A stretch of 61,376 bases of DNA from Streptacidiphilus anmyonensis (GTDB lineage: Bacteria; Actinomycetota; Actinomycetes; Streptomycetales; Streptomycetaceae): the NCBI RefSeq assembly GCF_000787855.1, contig NZ_BBPQ01000048.1, positions 1 through 61,376 of the forward strand. The letters are read 5' to 3'. This document shows positions 56,906-61,376 of this stretch, one piece after another; position 1 is the stretch's first letter, and the number at the start of each line of letters is the position of its first letter. Below the pieces are notes generated by a model. That model searched no databases. It was not told the DNA's origin and worked only from the letters and a program-made list of their open reading frames with translations. The translations under genes were made by a program, and so were the position numbers.

Positions 56906-58495
56906 ATGAGTTCCCTCTCCGACGAATTCCACGTCTTCGACACCACGCTGCGCGACGGCGCGCAGCGCGAGGGCATCAACCTCACCGTCGCGGACAAGCT
57001 CGCCATCGCCCGCTACCTGGACGAGTTCGGCGTGGGCTTCATCGAGGGCGGCTGGCCGGGCGCCAACCCGCGCGACACCGAGTTCTTCGCCCGCGCCGCC
57101 GCCGAACTCAAGCTGGAGAACGCCCAACTGGTCGCCTTCGGCGCGACGCGGCGGGCCGGCGGCACCGCCGAGGAGGACCAGCAGCTGCGCGCGCTGGTCG
57201 CCTCCGGCGCACCCGTGGTCACCCTCGTCGCCAAGGCCCACGACCGGCACGTCGACCTGGCGCTGCGCACCACGCTGGAGGAGAACCTCGCCATGGTGCG
57301 CGACAGCGTCGCGTACCTGGTCGCCCAGGGGAAGCGGGTGTTCATCGACTGCGAGCACTTCTTCGACGGCTACAAGGCCAACCGGGAGTACGCCCTGTCG
57401 GTCGTCCGCGCCGCCCACGAGGCGGGCGCGGACGTGGTCGTGCTGTGCGACACCAACGGCGGCATGCTGCCCGCCGGCGTCCGCGAGATCGTCGCGGACG
57501 TGCTCGCGGAGACCGGTGCGCGCCTCGGCATGCACGCGCAGGACGACACCGGCTGCGCCGTCGCCAACACCCTCGCCGCGGTGGACGCGGGCGCGACGCA
57601 CGTCCAGTGCACCGCGAACGGCTACGGCGAGCGGGTCGGCAACGCGAACCTCTTCCCGGTCGTGGGCGCGCTGGAGCTGAAGCACGACCGGCGGGTCCTA
57701 CCCGAGGGCCGCCTGGCCGAGATGACCCGGATCTCGCACGCGATCGCCGAGGTGGTGAACCTCACCCCGTCCACGCACCAGCCCTACGTCGGGGTCTCCG
57801 CGTTCGCCCACAAGGCCGGCCTGCACGCCTCCGCCATCAAGGTCGACCCCGACCTCTACCAGCACACCGACCCGGCCCTGGTGGGCAACACCATGCGGAT
57901 GCTCGTCTCCGACATGGCGGGCCGCGCCTCGGTGGAGCTCAAGGGCAAGGAGCTCGGCTACGACCTGTCCACCGACCGCGATCTGGCGGGGCGCGTCGTC
58001 GACCGGGTCAAGGAGAAGGAACTCGCCGGCTACACCTTCGAGGCGGCGGACGCCTCCTTCGAACTCCTGCTCCGCGCCGAGGTCCAGGGCGCCCCGGACC
58101 GCTTCTTCACGCTCGAGTCCTGGCGCGCCATCGCCGAGCAGCGGGCCGACGGGTCGACCGCCAACGAGGCCACGGTGAAGCTCTGGGCCAAGGGCGAGCG
58201 CATCGTCGCCACCGGCGAGGGCAACGGCCCCGTCGACGCCCTCGACGCAGCCCTGCGCGCCGCGGTGGGCCGCTTCTACCCCCAGCTGGCCAAGCTGGAA
58301 CTGGCGGACTACAAGGTCCGCATCCTGGAAGGCCAGCACGGCACCGGCTCCAAGACCCGCGTCCTGATCGAGACCACCGACGGCGAGTCCACCTGGTCCA
58401 CGGTCGGCGTCGCCGAGAACGTCATCGGCGCCTCCTGGCAGGCCCTGGACGACGCCTACACCTTCGGCCTCCTCCGCGCGGGCCTCACCCCCTGA
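56906..58495 (+). CDS. cimA: (R)-citramalate synthase
   Basis: 529 aa. The HMGL-like TIM barrel has the [13 protein letters not shown] motif, metal-binding residues in [15 protein letters not shown] and [12 protein letters not shown], and a C-terminal LeuA dimer domain (about 390-525). Length and GWPGANP fit the citramalate synthase (CimA) family rather than LeuA. It condenses acetyl-CoA with pyruvate, giving a threonine-independent route to 2-oxobutyrate and isoleucine. Control is by the leader-peptide attenuator. AGGAG precedes ATG 56906. Confidence 0.9.
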   Translation: MSSLSDEFHVFDTTLRDGAQREGINLTVADKLAIARYLDEFGVGFIEGGWPGANPRDTEFFARAAAELKLENAQLVAFGATRRAGGTAEEDQQLRALVASGAPVVTLVAKAHDRHVDLALRTTLEENLAMVRDSVAYLVAQGKRVFIDCEHFFDGYKANREYALSVVRAAHEAGADVVVLCDTNGGMLPAGVREIVADVLAETGARLGMHAQDDTGCAVANTLAAVDAGATHVQCTANGYGERVGNANLFPVVGALELKHDRRVLPEGRLAEMTRISHAIAEVVNLTPSTHQPYVGVSAFAHKAGLHASAIKVDPDLYQHTDPALVGNTMRMLVSDMAGRASVELKGKELGYDLSTDRDLAGRVVDRVKEKELAGYTFEAADASFELLLRAEVQGAPDRFFTLESWRAIAEQRADGSTANEATVKLWAKGERIVATGEGNGPVDALDAALRAAVGRFYPQLAKLELADYKVRILEGQHGTGSKTRVLIETTDGESTWSTVGVAENVIGASWQALDDAYTFGLLRAGLTP

Positions 58496-59210
58496 GCACG
58501 ACCCCCTCCGGGAGGGCCGCCGCAGCGACGGCGGCGGCCTCCCGCGCATCTTGGCTCTTTCCGAGTAGCACGCCCCCTCGCTTTCCGCGCCAGACCCGGA
58601 AGAACCCGTCCCCGCACGGCTGGATGAGCGCGCCCACCCAGTCGTACGGGAACGTGGTGCAGCTGCTGAACCGCAGCATCAGGTGGCTCGTGCCCGGGTA
58701 GAGCCCGCGCAGCCTCGGCTCGGCGTACGCGGCGGCGACCATCTCGCCGAAGAGCTGCACCCAGCGCTGGCCCCCCAACGCCCGGAGCGCCTCTCCACGG
58801 TCCGCGAGCTCCTGCCAGCGGTATTTCGCGCCGTCCTGCGGCCCACGGGCCAGCGCCTCTTCGAGCAGCGGCAGCCTGACGAACGGCGCGAGCGCCTTCA
58901 CCTCGCGGGTCGTCGCGCCGTGCCGCCAGGCTGCGGCGGCGGTGACCGCGGCGTGCAGGTCGTCGGTCAGCCCGGAGACGCGGTCCACGCCTCGGGGGGA
59001 CGTGTCGAGGCTGAAGCACCGTATGCGTGGCAGAAGCTGGAAGTAGCACTCCTCCCGACCGGGCACTGCTCCGACGAGTCGGACACGCTCCCCGTCGAAG
59101 GGCTCCACCTCCCCTACGTCGAGCCCGAGTTCGGCCGCGACCGCCCGCACCGCCGGACCGAGGCCGCCCGCGGCGGCGATGTCCGGGTAGAGCTCCCTGT
59201 GTGAGGTCAC
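58485..59210 (-). CDS. Hypothetical protein (DUF6193-like)
   Basis: 241-aa soluble protein. The C-terminal part has [36 protein letters not shown] and a V-W-R-G-K segment that remind me of DUF6193 proteins found near natural-product genes. That assignment is from memory. No catalytic motif is clear. Its 3' end overlaps the convergent cimA stop by 11 bp. It lies 62 bp from cvnD on the same strand, separated by a strong terminator. Confidence 0.7.
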   Translation of the reverse strand: MTSHRELYPDIAAAGGLGPAVRAVAAELGLDVGEVEPFDGERVRLVGAVPGREECYFQLLPRIRCFSLDTSPRGVDRVSGLTDDLHAAVTAAAAWRHGATTREVKALAPFVRLPLLEEALARGPQDGAKYRWQELADRGEALRALGGQRWVQLFGEMVAAAYAEPRLRGLYPGTSHLMLRFSSCTTFPYDWVGALIQPCGDGFFRVWRGKRGGVLLGKSQDAREAAAVAAAALPEGVVLRG

Positions 59211-59225
59211 CGCGGGGGAACGCCG

Positions 59226-59255
59226 AAGGGCGCGGGGAGAGTTCCCCGCGCCCTT
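59226..59255. terminator. Terminator of the cvn operon
   Basis: A perfect 13-bp stem (59226-59238 with 59243-59255) with loop GAGT, of the GGGCGCGGGGA family also seen at 41643. It lies 17 bp after cvnD in the direction of transcription. Confidence 0.75.
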
Positions 59256-59271
59256 TCGACGGTCGTGCAGG

Positions 59272-59868
59272 CTAGCGCAGGCGAGCCAGCAGGGCGTGCT
59301 CGACGAGCGTGATCAGCGCGGACTTGGCGCTGTCGCGGCGCCGGGCGTCCGTGGTGATGATCGGGGTGTCGTGGCCCAGCTGGAGGGCCTCGCGGACCTC
59401 GTCCGGGGTGTGGGTCTGGCTGCCGTCGAAGGCGTTGATCGCGACGATGAACGGCAGGCCGCTGTTCTCGAAGTAGTCGATGGCCGGGAAGCAGTCGGCG
59501 AGGCGGCGGGTGTCGACCAGGACGACGGCGCCGATGGCGCCGCGGACCAGGTCGTCCCACATGAACCAGAAGCGGTCCTGTCCGGGCGTGCCGAACAGGT
59601 AGAGGATCAGGTCCTCGTCGAGGGTGATGCGGCCGAAGTCCATGGCGACCGTGGTGGTCGTCTTGCCGCTGACGTGGCTGAGGTCGTCGATCCCGGCCGA
59701 GGCCGAGGTCATCACGGCCTCGGTACGCAGCGGGTTGATCTCGGAGACCGCGCCGACGAGGGTCGTCTTGCCCACGCCGAAGCCGCCCGCCACCACGATC
59801 TTCGCGGAGGTCGTGCTGCGGCCCCCGGTCGCGGCCGGGGCAGTCGGCCTAGAGCTTGCGAAGTCCAC
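59272..59868 (-). CDS. cvnD: Conservon GTPase CvnD
   Basis: 198-aa Ras/Rab-like ATP/GTP-binding protein. The P-loop GGFGVGKTTL is at about residues 30-39, then DFGRI and the GTPGQDRF switch II-like motif; the guanine motif NKxD is replaced by NAFDGS. CvnD is the fourth component of conservons, signalling modules that act with CvnA-C in development. It overlaps cvnC by 20 bp. Confidence 0.9.
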   Translation of the reverse strand: MDFASSRPTAPAATGGRSTTSAKIVVAGGFGVGKTTLVGAVSEINPLRTEAVMTSASAGIDDLSHVSGKTTTTVAMDFGRITLDEDLILYLFGTPGQDRFWFMWDDLVRGAIGAVVLVDTRRLADCFPAIDYFENSGLPFIVAINAFDGSQTHTPDEVREALQLGHDTPIITTDARRRDSAKSALITLVEHALLARLR

Positions 59869-60424
59869 TGAGCACCCTTTCGAGCAGTGTCACATCAGGC
59901 GTTCCGCCGGTTTCGCCCCCGGCGGCAGGCTGGTGGATCGCGACGAGGCCGGACTCGGCCAGGTCGGCGACGAGGATGCGGGCCACCCCGAGCGGCATCG
60001 ACAGCAGGGCCGAGATCTCGGCGACCGACTTGATGTCGGTGCACAGGCTGCAGATGCGCTGGTGCTCGGGCAGCAGGGAACCGATCCGCTCCGGGGCGGC
60101 GGTGGTCGACACCAGCGCCTCGATGGCGAGCTGGTAGCGCGGACGCGTCCGGCCGCCGGTCATCGCGTAGGGGCGGATGAGCGGCTCGTCGTCCTGGTCC
60201 TGCTCGACCGGCGTGTGGGGACGGCCGAGAGGCTGGGACTGGGGCTGCCACTCCTGCGGCTGCTGGTCCTGCCAGTAGCCGGACTGTCCGGCAGAGGGCG
60301 CCTGGTTGTAACCGGCGTACCCAGGAGCCGGGGCATAGCCGCCGGCGGGACCGCCGAACGCGTCGTGGCCTGTCCCCGGATAGGCAGCGCCGTACTGGCC
60401 GTTCTGGTCCTCGGGCGGTGTCAC
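59849..60424 (-). CDS. cvnC: Conservon DUF742 protein CvnC
   Basis: 191 aa. The N-terminus is Pro/Gln/Tyr-rich and low-complexity (QEWQPQSQPLG), and the DUF742 domain occupies about residues 80-185 (LIRPYAMTGGRTRPRYQLAIEAL, with LPEHQRICSLC). In conservons CvnC binds CvnB and CvnD. It is followed by cvnD with a 20-bp overlap. Confidence 0.9.
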   Translation of the reverse strand: MTPPEDQNGQYGAAYPGTGHDAFGGPAGGYAPAPGYAGYNQAPSAGQSGYWQDQQPQEWQPQSQPLGRPHTPVEQDQDDEPLIRPYAMTGGRTRPRYQLAIEALVSTTAAPERIGSLLPEHQRICSLCTDIKSVAEISALLSMPLGVARILVADLAESGLVAIHQPAAGGETGGTPDVTLLERVLSGLRKL

Positions 60425-60491
60425 GGTTCCTCCTCACAGTCGAAGTGGTGCGGACGTGGTTCATGGTGACGTCACCAGCTGTGACGTCTGA

Positions 60492-60914
60492 TCAGTGCAG
60501 AAGGCTCCCCTGGAGTTCGGCGCGGAGGGCCGGGGTGAGCACGGTGCCGGCGCGGTCGACCAGGAGGGCCATCTCGTAGCCGACGAGGCCGATGTCGCTG
60601 TCGGGGGAGGCGAGGACGGCGAGGGAGGAGCCGTCGGAGACCGCCATGAGGAAGAGGAAGCCGCGCTCCATCTCGACGACGGTCTGGGTGACCTTGCCGC
60701 CTTCGAAGATCCGGGAGGCGCCCTGGGTCAGCGAGGTGAGGCCGGAGGCGACGGCGGCGAGCTGGTCGGCACGGTCGCGGGGGAAGCCCTCGGACATGGC
60801 GAGCAGCAGACCGTCGGCCGAGACCACCACGGTGTGCGAGACCCCGGGGGTGTTGTCGACGAAGTTGGTGATCAACCAGTTGAGGTTCTGGGCCGCCTGG
60901 CTCATCTGACTCAT
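60492..60914 (-). CDS. cvnB: Conservon Roadblock/LC7 protein CvnB
   Basis: 140-aa single-domain Roadblock/LC7 protein (NLNWLITNFVDNTPGVSHTVVVSADG at the start, then SGLTSLTQGASRIFEGG), a small dimerising scaffold that probably acts with CvnD as a GAP-like partner. It lies 67 bp before cvnC and 6 bp after the cvnA stop. Confidence 0.9.
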   Translation of the reverse strand: MSQMSQAAQNLNWLITNFVDNTPGVSHTVVVSADGLLLAMSEGFPRDRADQLAAVASGLTSLTQGASRIFEGGKVTQTVVEMERGFLFLMAVSDGSSLAVLASPDSDIGLVGYEMALLVDRAGTVLTPALRAELQGSLLH

Positions 60915-60920
60915 CTTGGA

Positions 60921-61376
60921 TCAACGCTCCTGGGGGTTGGTGCCGTACGGGCCAGAGCCCTGGTGGGGGTTGTCGCCCACGTTGTGTCCTTGCTGGATGC
61001 CGCGACGCAGGTTGGTCAGCCTGCCCCGGACCTCTTCGGGGGAGCGGGACAGCTGGGGCTGGGACGCGGTCGGGTCGGGGGTGACTGCCGCGTCCGGGTC
61101 CTGGATCTGACCGGGCAGCAGGTTCTGTCGGGGGACGCGGCGGGGCAGCCCGGAGACCGTCTTCCCGCCGTCGACGATGTCCCGGGCCGAGGCGCCGGCC
61201 TGGCCGGCCGCCGGCAGTGCGGCCGCGGGGCGGCCGTTCGCGGGCGGCATGACCGGCATGGCGCTGGTGGTCTGGCCGATCTCCTTGGCGCCGGTGAACC
61301 AGTTGGGCCGCTCGCCGGTCCCCTGGCTGCCGATCGCGCCGCCGCCGAGCGCGGCGCCGGGCCGCCGGGTCGGCAG
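60921..61376 (-). CDS. cvnA: Conservon sensor histidine kinase CvnA, C-terminal part
   Basis: Partial: the frame is open from the right window edge to the TGA at 60921. The visible 151 codons are the disordered C-terminal tail of a CvnA kinase: Pro/Gly/Ala-rich, with NWFTGAKEIG, LPRRVPRQNLLPGQ and SPEEVRGRLTNLRRGIQQG, the last typical of CvnA and related streptomycete nitrate-sensor-like kinases. The membrane, HAMP and ATPase domains are outside the window. Confidence 0.85.
   Translation of the reverse strand: MPTRRPGAALGGGAIGSQGTGERPNWFTGAKEIGQTTSAMPVMPPANGRPAAALPAAGQAGASARDIVDGGKTVSGLPRRVPRQNLLPGQIQDPDAAVTPDPTASQPQLSRSPEEVRGRLTNLRRGIQQGHNVGDNPHQGSGPYGTNPQER

Overview
The window is about 61 kb of a very GC-rich actinobacterial chromosome, almost certainly from a streptomycete (Streptomyces, Kitasatospora or Streptacidiphilus). 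The signs are strong G/C third-position bias, many GTG starts, a conservon (cvnDCBA), paired ClpP paralogues with a PopR-like regulator, and c-di-GMP enzymes beside a BldD-type operator. The gene order matches my memory of the Streptomyces core near gcvT/ligA/gatCAB/ilvBNC/serA/leuB/cimA/cvn. Most of the window is therefore vertically inherited core, with small accessory insertions.

Layout. 1-2030: gcvH and gcvT (minus strand) behind a tandem glycine riboswitch. 2031-5653: an SseB-like protein, a cysteine desulfurase, an IclR regulator and a TRIC-type cation channel. 6073-12309: a five-gene peptide ABC importer operon ending in a strong terminator. 12402-18770: a second SseB-like protein, mnmA (which would use sulfur from the cysteine desulfurase), a LOG-family protein, an RCK/TrkA-N channel-like protein, an SDR and a MetE-like methyltransferase. 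18792-22772: ligA and a membrane GGDEF-EAL protein (RmdB-like) with a perfect BldD-type box between them.

22948-25671 is the most interesting part: a compact, apparently complete lasso-peptide cluster (A, C, B1, B2) between rmdB and gatCAB. The 42-aa precursor has the YxxP/GxF/Thr leader signature. Its predicted core, GGWGTVPDWFFNMKW, resembles the endothelin-B antagonist RES-701 but has an 8-residue rather than 9-residue Gly1-Asp ring. No dedicated exporter or tailoring enzyme lies beside it.

25772-29353: gatC-gatA, a 79-aa two-helix membrane protein, and gatB. 29571-34669: a short conserved-looking ORF, a large LAL (ATPase-LuxR) regulator, a PopR-like regulator and the clpP3-clpP4 operon. 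The second ClpP lacks the catalytic histidine. 34834-38982: a D-2-hydroxyacid dehydrogenase and a large membrane GGDEF protein with a degenerate EAL domain. 39041-44714: ilvB, ilvN, ilvC and serA, with an ilvB leader-peptide attenuator.

44803-47678 is an accessory patch: a Uma2-type nuclease, a methyltransferase, a DUF2461 protein, an apparent AraC-regulator remnant and tiny ORFs. 47662-54088: GtrA, GT2 and YfhO proteins that fit a three-component surface glycosylation system, plus a PIG-L deacetylase. 54352-58495: leuB, ilvE and cimA, with cimA behind a second attenuator. 58485-59210: an uncharacterised protein. 59272 to the end: cvnD, cvnC, cvnB and the 3' part of cvnA, which runs off the window.

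The genes converge on branched-chain amino acid supply (ilvB/N/C/E, leuB, cimA), serine/glycine metabolism (serA, gcvTH) and second-messenger and protease regulation. I saw no tRNA, rRNA, CRISPR array, transposase or integrase.
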